Shown here: piece by piece, positions 46,795-59,463 of the stretch
How the letters are laid out: each line of letters opens with the position of its first letter
Numbering within the stretch: the stretch's first letter is position 1
DNA from: Sipunculus nudus
Taxonomy: Eukaryota > Annelida > Sipuncula > Golfingiida > Sipunculidae
Direction of reading: 5' to 3'
DNA length: 64,000 nt
Assembly (NCBI GenBank): GCA_026874595.1
Contig: CM049308.1
Span: forward strand, 72,822,624-72,886,623
Program-made: the position numbers and the translations under genes
Notes under the pieces: generated by a model
Told to the model about the DNA's origin: nothing
What the model saw: the letters and a program-made list of their open reading frames with translations, nothing else
The model's database searches: none

Positions 46795-46914
46795 TTAACA
46801 ATTTATCAAGATTTGTTGAACTTGGTCATACTTGCAATGGTCATCAGTACTGTTTCCAATGGTGAAGTGTTGAGCGAGAAATCCGTATTCTTCTTCACCG
46901 AAAAGTGACACCAT
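46795..46914 (-). CDS. weak candidate: 39-aa ORF in a spliced minus-strand transcript
   Basis: On the minus strand an ATG at 46914 (context TCACAATGG) opens 39 codons beginning MVSLFGEEEYGFLAQHF and ending TAA at 46795. Upstream, an acceptor TATTTTTGTAG (exon start 46962) and a donor GTGCAG/GTAATG (exon end 47051) would define an 88-base intron and a 5' exon of about 80 bases. Promoter-like motifs TCTCGCGAGA and TGACGTCA lie just beyond. No family is recognised. Other frames across the same splice are also open, so coding status is unproven. A further 3' splice could extend it (a GTATGA donor lies within the ORF). Confidence 0.2.
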   Translation of the reverse strand: MVSLFGEEEYGFLAQHFTIGNSTDDHCKYDQVQQILINC

Positions 46915-47150
46915 TGTGAACTTGCACGCTGTAACCAGAGATGTCGGTCTTGGTGATTAGGCCTACAAAAATACATACAAAGCGTACTTTTTGAAGTACA
47001 CCAGATCAAACACTCGTAAATGTCACTGTTAAATGTTTTAAAACCATTACCTGCACATTCTCCCACAACTCTTGACACAGTGGCAAGTCCTTTAAATTGT
47101 TTTAAATCCTGACATGACAAGCTGGTGTTTTAGAAACACAGAAGATTTCT

Positions 47151-47189
47151 TCTCGCGAGAAAAAGGCCAAAAAAGAACATCTGACGTCA
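47151..47189 (-). promoter_or_regulatory. candidate promoter: TCTCGCGAGA and CRE
   Basis: TCTCGCGAGA (47151-47160) is a palindromic core-promoter-type element of many animal housekeeping genes. TGACGTCA (47182-47189) is the full CREB/ATF palindrome. Both lie upstream of the candidate minus-strand 5' exon. Both motifs are symmetric, so direction comes only from the neighbouring splice signals. Confidence 0.35.
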
Positions 47190-47240
47190 CCAGCACGGCA
47201 GCTGCCGCTCTCGCACCATCTGAATGGTAGGAATTGATAT

Positions 47241-47833
47241 GGGGCTGTCCCAAGTAGGCGACTCTTCAGGCGACCATACAGGCGACCAGGCTGTCTCCAC
47301 ATGGTCGCCTGTATGGTCGCCTGTAGCCACCTGAAGTCACCCAAATGAATCGTGGCCTCTTACCAGTCGCCGTTGGATTTTCAGCATGTTCAAAATTTTC
47401 AGGCGACAGCTATTTTTGACGCCAGAGTGCGTAGCCTGTCTTCTACTGGCGTAGGCTCTGTCGTAGGCTCTCGCCAGGTGACGTTGGTTGTCGTACGTAG
47501 GTGCTGTCGTGGGCTGTCGTTACTTGATACGAGGGCCCATCCTTGTCTCCGGCTCCTCACATAGTAAAGGGCCGAGACTCGTCAAAGCTTGTCGCTGGTG
47601 GACTTAACATGAATTTTGGTGTCGTTAGTTGTCGCCAGTGTGGTCGTAAGTTGTCGTAGATGTGGTCGTAGGTTGTCGTAGGTGTCCTTTGTCGCGGCGA
47701 TTGTCGTCAACCTGTTGTAGCTTGTCGTAGATTATTGTCTTATCGGAGGTCCTGTCGACTGTTTTTCGGTGTCCTGACACGACAATGATGATCGCCAGCA
47801 ATCGCCTACAAAGTCGCCTGGTGGGACAGCCCC
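47241..47833. mobile_element. 593-bp TIR element with GTCGTAGG-word interior
   Basis: A perfect 12-bp inverted terminus GGGGCTGTCCCA / TGGGACAGCCCC, then AGGCGACT on both sides. At 47267-47288 and 47302-47323 a perfect 22-bp hairpin encloses a 13-base loop. The rest is a drift of short words (GTCGCC, GTCGTAG, GTAGGTTGTCG), mostly in one orientation. No coding capacity. The transposon superfamily is not certain; no clear target duplication can be read. Confidence 0.8.
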
Positions 47834-50033
47834 ATCAGAGTGTATTCTAACAGTCATGCACGACACGTACATGATGATGAACCAAACAGTATATGATGCG
47901 TGGAATCGTTTATCAATAGGCCTATTAGCGGCAGCCTGGAAGCAAAACTTCCGTATTATATTCTGGAGACGTCGGGGGTCAGTACAAGATATAGGGTTCA
48001 GATCAGTTCTATGATAAGTGTACGTACTCACCATTTCTGACCGTACTCCGTCTTGTTTTTCCGCCTGTCAAATTGTTATTTTTTTCCAATTTTGATTTTT
48101 AAAAAATTATAACATTCCGTATATACAAATATTACATCCCAAATAAACTTGCATATCTTTATGCCGTGATAGTTGATAACTAGGGCCTTTTACATCACAA
48201 TATTGCCAAATTATTGCAAAAATAATCCACCAACTCTATGTATTTTTACTTGTTATGTCTTGTATAATGTTGTGTTTATATAGGTCTACAGGAAAGCATG
48301 CACATTAGCCTGACTGGCTACTTCTGTAATTCTGTCATAAATAAATAACTTAAAGCCAATATCACTCCATTAAATAGATCCTCTCGGAAACGGTATGCGA
48401 GGTTTTAGTGGCGTAAACCGACCAACTGTATCGCCGACGAAGAATAAAATGTACTTAATAGCACAGGTACAATTCACAATTATTATAGCTACACATTTTC
48501 CTGAAAGAATGCACATTTTTCTGCATGAATATATAGAGCACCCTTCCGCCAGTTCTGTACAATATCCTCAGCTTCCTTGAAGATGTTCTGTATCCAAAAT
48601 CCAGATTTGAAAAAAAATCAAGATTTCGGATCCGGATCTTCTACAAGGAAGATAGAGAAATTGTACATACTTATATATGCACCATTTTCAAGAACTGTCG
48701 CACATTGCCGCAAGTTGGGAAAAGTTTACTTTTTCTTTCTCGATCAGTACGTTTAAAAAAGAAAACCGCAAAAATCATCCATCGTCCCTAGAAATGTATT
48801 TTCTTTGGTGTGGCCTTACTTTCGAAAAGTTTGAGCCACATTTTTTATGGGCTAATTAACTTGTGATATACAGTAGCAAAACGACCGTAGGTAATAATAA
48901 AGGGGAATTTTGTTGGGAGTACAGAGATATTTAAAAAGATTACAATACACTTTGTTAACAGAGAGTATGTTCCTTAAATGCCTCAACATTTCTGCATCTG
49001 TTGTAGAGAAACAGGTCATTGTAAGGCCAACAAAAGGTATGGTTCTCAGGCTTTTTTTTCAGATATCAATGCGGGCGAGCGATATTTTATTTTATTTATT
49101 TTTTTACCGTTTTTGTATGTTTCGATAAAAAATGTCATATGATCAGGGAAAAGCATGAAAATAACAGATTTATCAAAGGAAATCTGATCAAAATTGTATT
49201 ATTTTATCTTCTTGAAAGATGAAAATCAAAATAAATTTTTTGATGCGGGGGATTAAAATTGACGCAGGCGGTGCCTGAGAACCATACAAATTATTTTTTG
49301 GCCTAACAGATAAACTATGCCATTTTGAATAATCTCCAACAGAAATATATTAACTTCATGCACAAAATAAAGCGAACTTCAGAGAAGATTTACATATGGT
49401 GTGGCCAGAATGTTTTATCAAAGTTTATCTAGTGTTGTAAATTTTCTGGGCTGACACCTTATCTATCGTGGTTTTCTGTGTATCTAGCCCAGAGGATGTC
49501 TGTCGGGATAGAAATCTCCATTTTGTATAAAGTACTGAGCCCTTTGTGACCCAAATATCAAGTTTCCGTTACTCACTGGAGCGGTGGGGAGTAGTTTAGT
49601 GTAGTTTTATTCCGTTGTCTGGAGAGCAAAAACCTTTAAAAGAAGGGGCTTTCCTTTAATCTTGCTTTGCTGAGACCTTTTGCCCTTCAGTCCGTCCTTT
49701 GATTCTACAGCTCGTTGTGTTTTGATCGACATTTGGAAGGGACCCCGAGAAACTGAACAGGACGCAGCCACCGTTCTTTAAGATTCGTAGCACATAAAAA
49801 GATGTTGTCGTGAATTCCCTGTGTTCCAACAGAATTATCGTCTGCAAAACTCTTAAAAGTAAGCGACGCTTATTCCCGTCGCCGGCCAATGCTCTGTATC
49901 TTTTTTTCTGTACAAGATTTCACATACAAATATATTTTTATGCATTGTAGTGATAACAAAAAGGCGTGGACGTCCTAGCGGGCCAATATATAAAGTAAAC
50001 CCTTGTTAAATGAAAGTTCGTAGGTATAAATTT

Positions 50034-50081
<48 letters not shown>

Positions 50082-51236
50082 CGTGTTTGTCTGTTTATAT
50101 TTCCCAATTATAATCCTGTTTTTAACCTCTATTTTTTTAAATTTCAACAGACAATTTATAAATCCAATTTTTAATTCAGATTTTAGGTAGATTTTGTTCA
50201 ATCAGACCCACAAGTAAAATATTTTCTTCACAAATGAGGGAAGTATGACTGCTATGACTTTGGCTTATTTCTTTGATTATGTAGTGGTCATTCAGTATTA
50301 GTTTCACTTCACTACATATTAATTAGAATAACGACTATTCCCTATGGTACTAATAACAGTTAAGCGATTTCCCAGTGATTATTTTGTGAAGGTTGTTGTA
50401 CTCAGGATTAGGGTTTGAGTTCTTTGTACGTCCTGAATTGTACTTTTCTAGAATATTTAACTAAAATTATAACACGGATTGATTTTCATAACTCAGACAC
50501 CTGCGTTTTCAGGAGATTCATTTAGCCTCACGGTCCTATATAATCGCTGACGACAACACGCTTTTGAATAATTCACATCTAAGCTTTACGAATATTATAT
50601 ATTATATCACTAATATTATATAAAAATGAAAGAAAAATTGCGATTCTCATGTTTCGAACACACTGTTTATCTTAATTACTATTTATTGATGTTCATTTAC
50701 ACCTTGGCCTACATAAAAGAAGTGTTAGCAATCAGCAGGACTTGGCACAGAAAAGGCCACCCAATGATTTGTAGTCATTTCTGGCTGTCAAATCGGCCGT
50801 TCATCATACCCTGACATTCATGGAATGTCTCTGCCACCGCTTAATTGGTTTTGTTAGACGTATTCATGTTTCTGGGTCGCTCATGCCCCCGTCTATACTT
50901 CTAGTAATTGGTATTATTAGTGTAAGTGTCAGAAACGCTTAGCTTTGCTCTGGCAATATGATGATAGAATATTATCCATATTGTAGCGCTGCAAAATGGT
51001 AGCCGGCTAACCCTTTTGTCCGAACTATATCAGCATTTGAGACCAACTAGAAGCTGCTGCGAGAGTTTTTGGAAGATATGCTGTTTTTTTTTTAATTCTT
51101 CAGGAAAAGACCAAAATGTTGAACAAAGTTCTCGTTATGAATTTATGACATATTTTTATTAATAACCATAATAGCATTCTTAAGTCTCCATGAGGAAAAG
51201 ACGTGTAAGTTTAAAAACAGGAGTATAATAAAAAAA
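47834..51236. other. intergenic DNA, no gene seen
   Basis: AT-rich sequence with a TA microsatellite at 50039-50079. Open frames up to 77 codons (49656-49889 -) show no family resemblance. No RNA gene or intact mobile element recognised. Confidence 0.45.
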
Positions 51237-51389
51237 AGGGGCAGATCCATGATATTGGAAAAGGTAGGGGTCGTTTGAAAAAAGGTTGCGGCGGCAGAAA
51301 GTGGTGGTCGTGGTAGGAGTTGGGGGAGGGGGAGGGAGGCCAATGGGGGGGGGGGGGGGTCCAGACCGTTCCCTCTGGATCTGCTACTG
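51237..51389. mobile_element. GGCGGATCCA-type MITE, copy 1
   Basis: Starts GGGGCAGATCCATGAT and ends CTGGATCTGCTACTG (inverted relation). Contains AAAAAAGGTTGCGGCGGCAG, then a 15-base G run (51345-51359) and GTCCAGACC. Shares modules with copies at 51779-51970 and 61364-61565. Confidence 0.65.
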
Positions 51390-51778
51390 AAAAAAAAATA
51401 ATCACAATGTTTCGCGAAGTATGGTCAGCCACTAAACACGACTCAGCATCCTATCACGGCAGTAGGGTATTTTCTCCTACCACACTGCATGCCACTAAGT
51501 GTAAGGACCCATATTGGAAAAGTAACCAGCCGGTATTGTAATAATGGCGAATCTATGAATAAAAAAGGCCCGTATTATAATAACTGCCCAAATTGTAATA
51601 AAAATGCCGTATACTTGAATAGCCATGCCCTTCATATAATAAAATCATGTAATAAAATCGCAAGGGGTAAAAAGGACATCATGCTAAATGAAATTTAAAA
51701 CATAGTGATGACAATCCACGACACGATTGATTAAGTTAACATTCAACTGTGAAAGTCACTGATTATTCATTATATCAA

Positions 51779-51970
51779 GAGGCGGATCCAGGATTTATGA
51801 AAATCAGGGGTCCAACCCAGCAGGACCTGTGATAAAACTTAAATAAAGTTCCCAGGTCCGGAAAAGGGGGAGGGGGTCCAGACTGCAAAAATGTGTCTGA
51901 AACCCTTAAAAAAGGTTGTGGCGGCTAGAAAGGGGATCCGGACCCCCCCCCCCCCCCCCCCCTTAACCCG
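51779..51970. mobile_element. GGCGGATCCA-type MITE, copy 2
   Basis: Starts GAGGCGGATCCAGGATTT and includes GGGGTCCAACCCAG, TCCGGAAAAGGGG and AAAAAAGGTTGTGGCGGC. It runs into GGGGATCCGGA and a 20-base C run (51943-51962). The right terminus is eroded. Confidence 0.65.
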
Positions 51971-52461
51971 TATCTGATTACCGTTTCTCTAATGATGAAC
52001 TAACATGGCTATCGCCAAGGTATTTATAACGACATAATGCCTGTGGTCATTTTTACTCTTTGTATTAATAAACGATTAATTTTTCGCTTTATATGAACAC
52101 TCAAGGTTCGTCGAAATATTCAAGGATGATAAATGAGTTAAACAGGATAAATTCCAAAATATAATTTGAAAATAAATATTGAAACATTTTTAAAATCGTA
52201 GGCTTTTTGGAGGATTATATCAAAGCCATTAAAAGCCATTAAGGTTATTCAAATATCTAATCAATATCCATTCACACTGAAACAAGACACGTATGGCCCT
52301 TAAATGACCGTTACACGCAAAACAACATGTCCAAGATTTAGTCCCAAAGGCTCGATCTCCTACAATTCCACAGAACATGCATTTGTGAAATGAGAATTGA
52401 GAATTCATTCGTGACCTTAAAATGTTTGTTACAGCATGATTGTTCTTCGGATTTTTTATTT
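51971..52461. other. intergenic DNA, no gene seen
   Basis: AT-rich; nothing recognised. Confidence 0.5.
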
Positions 52462-54312
52462 CAGTATTGCTAAGGTTGACTGTGAGTCATATTGCCCTTG
52501 CTAAAAGGAAATTAAGTCACCATGACCTATATTCTGCGACCTTCAGGAAAAAGATGTCATTCTAAATGCAATTTCGGTACAAATCGTATCTGTTAGGCCT
52601 AGAATCTTTTAATTCAACACCTATGTAGGTGTTTTTATTTAATTATTTAACTACGAGGCACTCTCCATAGCTCTGATGTTAGCACAAGGTAGTCGCTATG
52701 GGTGGAGGAAAGCGGAGACCCGAAGAAAACCACCGACCTTGGACGGGCCACTACAACCTACTCTCATAGCCACGACTGGAATCAAACTCGGGTCGCCAGC
52801 GGAGAGGGCCAAGCGTTTTTCCACTTGGCTGCCCAGGTTCTGGTCAGGTCTTCTAGTTAACCTGAAATAAGGTCATCATGACCTATATTCTTGGACCTAC
52901 GAAACTATTATTTTGAGCACCGAGACAGTCAGATGGGGCACAAATTGTACCCATTAGGTCTAGCATCTTCTAATGTAACATTCAGGGAGGTCAGTGACAA
53001 AATCTCTATGGAAGCATGAAATAAGGTCACAGTGATCTATATTCTGCGACCTATGGTAAAAATATCATAAGAGCACCCTAAATGTCAGATGGGCATAAAT
53101 CCTATCTCTCAGGACTAGAATTTTCTTCTGGGAGGTTCCAGGAAAATCGCAGAGGAAACCCAAAATTAGGTCATTTTGACCTATATTCTTGGACCTACGG
53201 GCCGAAAACATGATGTTGAGCACCCAGACAGTCAGACGTGGAACAAATTGGTTCCTTAAGGCCTGGAATCTTCTGATGTTACATTCAAGGAAGTCCTTTG
53301 CAAATGTCCATGGAAACATGAAATTAGGTTACTGTGACCTATATTCTGCAAGCTTTATGAAAATATGTCATCTGAGCACCCTGATTCCGAAATGGGCACA
53401 AATTGCATCTGCTTCTAGAATCTTTTAACTCATTATTCAGGGAGAGTTTGGGCAAATTGCCTAGGAAATCAGAAATTTGGTCATTGTGACCTATATTCTG
53501 CGAGCTACGGACCAAAAACTTGATTTTGAGCACCTAGACAGTCACACAGGGCACAAAACTGTAGGGAGGTCCTTGGCAAGTCTCCGTTGCATTTTGAATT
53601 ATGTCTCTGTGACATATACTTTGTGAGCTATAGGACAAAAACATAATTTTAGTACTATGAAAGTCAGATAGGCACAAATCATAACGGGTTGACCTAGAAC
53701 CTTCTAACTTAAAATTCAAGGTCTTTGGCAAATCTCCTTCAACACCAGAGATGCCCAATATTATGTCAGGTACGAGAGGAAAACCTAATTTTAAGCACCC
53801 AGAAAGTCGGACGTGGCCATTATCTTAAATGTTAGATCTGGAAACGTTATTAAAATGCATCTTTTGAGACCCAAGTAAAGTTACTGTGACCTATTGTGTG
53901 AACATGATTTTAGCATCCTATTTGTCAGACGGATACAAATTAAGATCCAGAGGGCCCTGTAAAATCTCCTTAGAAACACTAAATAAAGTCACTGTGACCC
54001 ATATTCTGTATGCGTTTATCACCATATAACTAAGATGGGCACAAATCGCAGCAATTAGACATAGAAACTAGCATCTAGCATCTAGGGAGTATTTGGTAAA
54101 ATCTCCTTGGAAATCCTAAATAAGGTCTCTGTATTCTATTTTCTAAGACCTATAAACAAAACGCCTTTTTTTGGCACTCTGGAAGTCATTTTTTATCCAT
54201 TGTTCAAGGTTCCTTAACAAATATATTTCATCAGATCATAACCTATATATTCAATACATGCATCACCTGTACGTCAATTTCAGTTAGGCGTCATGGCCCA
54301 TGGGCCACCTGT
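52462..54312. mobile_element. second pearl/Helentron-like element with 152-bp core
   Basis: The start is eroded (AAGGTTGACTGTGAGTCAT, compare CAGCTGACTGTAAGTCAT). It is followed by about ten copies of the same ~152-bp unit as at 24873-26500 (GGCACAAATTGTACCCATTA; CTATATTCTGCGACCTA) and the terminus GGCGTCATGGCCCATGGGCC ACCTGT. Copies are more diverged from each other than in the intron 3 element, so it is probably older. A SINE interrupts it at 52631-52855. Confidence 0.7.
52631..52855 (-). repeat. SINE with central module, nested in the array
   Basis: On the minus strand: A-box-like GCAGCCAAGTGGAAAAACGC, B box GAGTTTGATTCC, then ATGAGAGTAGGTTGTAGTGG, CCAAGGTCGGTGGTTTTCTT and CTCCGCTTTCCTCCACC, ending in TAAATAATTAAATAAAAAC. 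The modules are those of the SINE at 13951-14155. Core-repeat sequence resumes on both sides, showing insertion into the array. Confidence 0.75.
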
Positions 54313-54483
54313 CATTTCATTATTGGCAATTATTTCAATCCTGGTCGTTTTTTTTACAAAATATTGAGCGATATTTCAAATTTTTATTTCCAGCTTTATC
54401 ACAATATTGGCCGGTCACAACAAAATCGACCGTTCCAACAAGAGCAGTTTTAATAGTGCGTCATTTGTATATATATTCACATA

Positions 54484-54484
<1 letters not shown>

Positions 54485-54540
<56 letters not shown>
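54485..54540. repeat. ATT then AT microsatellite
   Basis: About eight ATT units followed by fifteen AT units. Confidence 0.95.
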
Positions 54541-54545
<5 letters not shown>

Positions 54546-55230
54546 TATTCACAGGTACTCACTTTTCACTTATATCACATACATCGGTGTTAAGATACAA
54601 GATCAGGAGTTTGTTGCAGTAAGGTGACTTGAGTCATGGATGTGATTTCAGTCAAGGGGCACCTATGTGTCACCATGGTAACCAATTTGACATCACATTT
54701 GTATCAATGGTATTTAGGCCCATGGGCTTAAGTCCAGTAAAATGTTATTAGAACAACAGGAATCAGGTATATAATGCAGACCTGGATCTAGTTTGGCCGG
54801 TATAAACACATCGTGCCTTACTAAATCTTGCAGCACACCTAACAAGACAACTGATTTTTCTCTGGGGGTTGTCTGGTGCTGGTACCTTTATCGTATATTA
54901 CATTGATATGTGAGTATAACATGATATAACATGCATTTTCTTCATATATGAATCCCTACGGAGCTATTAGACATGCAATATCGTCTCTAACAAAAAACAT
55001 ACGTTATCCAGAGGTCATACCAGGGGACTGGGAAATGGCATTGACTTAGGGACAGCAGACGCAAAGAAAACCCCACGAAGGTGACATAATGCCTTGATGG
55101 AAAGAAGCAACAAATAAAAACCCACTAACAATGGAACAAGAAAGCATATTGATAATGAAAATTAAGTAGATCTCTGGTATAATGTTTTGACCGTTTTATC
55201 ATAAAACAGGTGAGGCTATTGGGCTCAGCT
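54541..55230. other. intergenic DNA, no gene seen
   Basis: Nothing recognised. Confidence 0.5.
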
Positions 55231-55241
55231 CCCCCCCCCCC

Positions 55242-55320
<79 letters not shown>
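55231..55320. repeat. C run, CT and TA compound microsatellite
   Basis: Twelve C (55231-55242), then CT units to 55290, then fifteen TA units to 55320. Confidence 0.95.
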
Positions 55321-55323
<3 letters not shown>

Positions 55324-56868
55324 TCTGTGTGGAGAATATTTTCTATCCCAGAGGCCTGACTGGTTATGTCGACATGATAATGTCGAGCCACAGTGCTGCA
55401 GTGGTAGGCACTATATAGGCACTCGTTTCAAATGATGGGCCAACCCTTTAAATGCATATTTCAGTGGTAGGAGAACAATCAACATGTGATCTTATTCAAT
55501 CAAAACGGCCTAAAATATATTTAAAACTGTTATAATTAGTTCATATTATAATTTAGGGTAGGGTTGTCTGAATATTTGTTAGCAGGAATTGTTTCTCATC
55601 GATACGATGATACAGTATGCAAAGCCGTATCGATGTAGCGTTTCGATATGTATGCATATTTCGGTATATTGATACAGCCGTAATGTTCAGATACCCTGCG
55701 GATACAGACAGACAACTGAACAAAGCAACATCACTGGTTGAGCATTTAGAAGTACTAAGAAACAAAAATAAATTACAGATTAGAATAAATTACTCAAACA
55801 CGTGTTAATAGTTTTATATTTACATCTTCTATATACACATGCCGTAGAGGCTGTGGTGCTTTACTGTTAAATATAATGCATGGTGTTTAAAACTCTTTCT
55901 GTTATGTATGTTGTAAAGCCTAGCCTTCACCTGTCTAGACGTTTCTATTACTTTCCAAACCGTAGCACGACCGGTCCAGACTTCATGATTATTAAATGAC
56001 TCAAGATATGTATAAGGGGATTAAGGAATTCACATAAGGCCAAGGCTCCACGCATACTGTCTGCACCAGATAGTCCGCCTTTAAAAGGGCATATCCAGAA
56101 ATTTTAGGGGAAGGGTGCTTTTGAAATATTTGCCATTTATAATATTGCCTCCGCCAGGAGGGTATGCTTTTATCCCCGTTTGTGTGTGTTTGCGTGTAGT
56201 ACCTGACGCAATCATGAACGGATTCTCATGAAATTTTCAGGACCTTTCGGAAATTGACCAGTAAAGGACCGATTAGATTTTGATGTGGATATGGCGCATG
56301 GTCTTCATTCAGAAACGTCATCAAATAATATTCTCAATGTTCAGTCACTTATGCACGAAGAAACCAGGGAATATGGGCCATATAAGTGAATGCAAACATT
56401 GCAGAGGCTTGCATTCCATGGTATGCAGATTTCTAGTTTTCCTATTTTTTCTGTTAAAATATCATACCTCATAATATACAGAGAGTCACATAATGTAGCA
56501 GACAATCCCTTGTTAGCTTCAGGATATATACTAGACTGGCCCAGTTGATGTTATGGTTAAAACATAATTCCTCCCACTAACAAAGTCATCAAATGTTGCT
56601 GTGTCTCAAAGCTTAAAACAGGTACTTCCATCTCGCAGTAATTTGTCTAACTAAAGTACGGTTCTCTGGCCGACTATTTATCGACTGGTAAACTCAAGTG
56701 ATTATAGGACGGTCAGCGCCACAAATGACCACCTCGCTGAACTAAGGTCCTTTCCAGGGATGTCATCAGTGGTCTTTCCCAGAATCTTTTTCAAAACCAA
56801 CATGGTTCATTCAGGCATCGCTTATTCCGGGTTTCTAGTTGGCTACTAATATTTCCATTTTATCAGTC
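55321..56868. other. intergenic DNA with minor repeat fragments
   Basis: No gene. At 56150-56210, GCCTCCGCCAGGAGGGTATG and a GTGTGTGTTTGCGTGT tract look like the end of an interspersed repeat with a CCTCC/GGAGG hairpin, but boundaries are unclear. The AGGGTTG and TATCGATACGATGATACAG words near 55560-55680 recall the GATATCG-rich ends of the hAT-like element at 5704 without a full match. Confidence 0.4.
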
Positions 56869-57170
56869 TTAAAGGGACATAATCAGAAGCAATACTATGC
56901 TTATTCTTTCACACTATCAGTTCAGATTTGCTTTATACAAAATTTTCCCAGCAAAAACTTCCCAGCACACAGTCTCAGTACTTCGCATACGGCTGTTTAA
57001 CACCTTGCTATGGCTCTGCGTATTGGTAACACAGTCCACGTGTGTCTGATTACAATATCAACCCCGCGTGACAAGAGGTCCGATAGTGAGCCGCAATACG
57101 CAATGTTTAAGCTAGAGGGAACATGTATTACTTATTTTGGGCCAAGTCAGTCAGGGCATCTCCTGTGAGA
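56869..57170 (+). mobile_element. TTAA-flanked element, copy 2, 3'-truncated
   Basis: Begins TTAAAGGGACATAATCAGAA and follows the family through GGGCCAAGTCAGTCAGGGCA, then stops. The last ~190 bp of the element are missing, and 25 bp later the 17-bp minisatellite begins. Confidence 0.75.
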
Positions 57171-57193
57171 GTCGTGCTGTGAGACCTCAAAGC

Positions 57194-57760
57194 AATGTTT
57201 TGTCCAACACAAGGTTTTATCCATCACAAGATTTTGTCCATCACAAAGTTTTATCAATCACATGGTTTTGTCCATCACAAAGTTTTATCCTTCACAAGGT
57301 TTTGTCCATCACAAGGTTTTGTCCATCTTAAGGTTTTGTCAATCACACGGTTTTATTCATCACAAGGTTTTGTCCATCACAGAGTTTATCCATCACAAGG
57401 TTTTGTCTATCACAAAGTTTTATTCATCACAAGGTTTTGTCAATCACAAGGTTTATCCATCACGAGGTTTTGTCCATCACAGAGTTTATCCATCACAAGG
57501 TTTTGTCTATAACAAAGTTTTATCCATCACAAGGTTTTGTCAATCACAAGGTTTTATCAATCACAAGGTTTTGTCAATTACAAGGTTTTATCAATCACAA
57601 GGTTTTGTGCATCACAAAGTTTATCCATCACAAGGTTTTGTCCAAAACAAGTTTTTACCGATCACAAGGTTTTGTCCATCACAAAGGTTTATCCATCACA
57701 AGGTTTTGTCCAACACAAATTTTTATCCATCACGAGGCTTTGTCCAACACAAAGAATATT
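57194..57760. repeat. 17-bp minisatellite, ~33 copies
   Basis: Unit AAGGTTTTGTCCATCAC with frequent variants (TTTATC, CAATCAC, CACAGAG with a one-base deletion). Three units make 51 bp, so long open frames appear in every + frame; none has other gene features. Variants with 16-base units shift the phase locally. Confidence 0.95.
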
Positions 57761-59028
57761 GATCCACAAAAAAAAAGCAGAATCTGTGGTGAATAGAGTG
57801 GCGAATCGATAAATTTGGCCCATCCTGTCCTATTACATCAAGATTATTTCCACTTCACATTCTAATACAGTTCAGTTAGAAGGTTTTGTCACATATTATA
57901 AAGTCTAGTATATACATTTGTCAAATATAAAAAAAAGACTAAATAAAAACAAAAAAATAATATACCAAGCTTTATCGCTGTATCAGAAGTAGACTGGCCG
58001 TGTCGATGTAGTAGTTACGACTTAATTCCTCCTGCTGGCAGAACGATCAAACTGGCTCTTGTTGTCACCTCGCGGCAAATTTTATAATTAATTTACTCTG
58101 TCAGACTCATTTCTTCGACAGGTAAAGTCCGGTAGTTTTATTTTATCTTATTTTTTTTAACAAAGTGCGCCAACTAAGGTTGAACTAAGGTCTTTTCCAG
58201 TTATGTCATCAGTTACCTATTGTATTTCCAAAATGGCTTAATATTATTAGGCCCTCCCATAATATGTTGATAACTATGGCTATAATAACCATGTTCATAT
58301 ATGTTTGATGCATTTTAGTATTATTTATGTGTTATTAATTTAAGTAGAAAACATAAATACTAAAGCCCTGGCAGGGCTGCATCAGACTCTAAATGTTATT
58401 AAACATTAAAGTAAAACGCACGTGAAAATAAAAAATCCTTATGGTAATTTAAATTTTCGCTTTACATTTTTTTTAATAGGGAAACTATATTGGACGCGGA
58501 CCTAGGTTCCAGGTGACTCGGACTCGAACCTAACAGACTCGGACTCGAGAAGCCTTGACTCGGACTAGCACTCGGATGGATGCCGTGAACTCAACTACAT
58601 CACGCAGCATTCCACAATCTTATCCCTGAACTAAAGAGAAACATCTTTATACAAGCCTGTCAAAATCAATATAAAGTGTGCAGATTTACGTATTGATGTG
58701 TGTACCGGACGAGTAGATCCTCCTGATCATCCATATATAGACACACAAGAAATGGTTTGGTCGGCTTAAGCTGCAATGCAAACTCTGATCTGGGTCAGGT
58801 ATCACTCCATGTTACCTTCAGATCAAGAGATTAAAGCAGATCGTACTGAATCCGTAATCCTGAGGGATTATGAGGTTTACTCTTAAGCCGATTAGGAGTT
58901 CTTATCAGATAGGACGGAAAATGTGTTCAGGGGATCGAAATATGTTAACGCCTAGTCACTTAATGATCTGATTGGAATAAATGCTAAATTAAAGGTAAAA
59001 CTGACTCACAAAACTCATGAAAATATTG

Positions 59029-59061
<33 letters not shown>

Positions 59062-59463
59062 ATAGCACAATATTCCGTCCTTGCTCAGGGGCAGATCTGC
59101 GCGATTTCAGCCGTTTCCACTAAGTTCCTTCAATATGTATGAGAAATATGAAAACAACATTTCAACACCAAATATGGGCATTTCCGGGGGGGGGGGGGGA
59201 GAGAGAGTTTCCGGGCAATAAAGTTGTGCCACAAATGTCATTTACAATATAGATTTAAAACTTTCGGTTATTGATGTAGGACCCGCTTTCCACATGTGAC
59301 AAAAAAGAATCAAGGATCAGTACATTCCAAGATAGACTCATTCACCTTGACTTTGGAAACAGGACCTCATATTGCCTCAAGCAGAACTCAGCGGATGAAT
59401 GTTAGCTAGTGTTTTTTATACCTGTAAAAAATTACATCTACGCATACAATCAAATACTGGGAT
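57761..59463. other. intergenic DNA, no gene seen
   Basis: Holds a TTA microsatellite at 59030-59059 and a 14-base G run at 59186-59199. At 58490-58610 GACTCGGACTCG words recur, and the same type of word (GAGTCCGAGTC) is seen at 61000-61100. Confidence 0.5.

Noticed and set aside
57194-57760. CRISPR array
   Set aside because: Short repeats are contiguous with no unique spacers, in an animal genome; the same applies to the 40-bp and 39-bp arrays.
57195-57812. Overlapping open frames of 90-166 codons
   Set aside because: They arise from the 17-bp minisatellite in all + frames and have no other gene-like feature.
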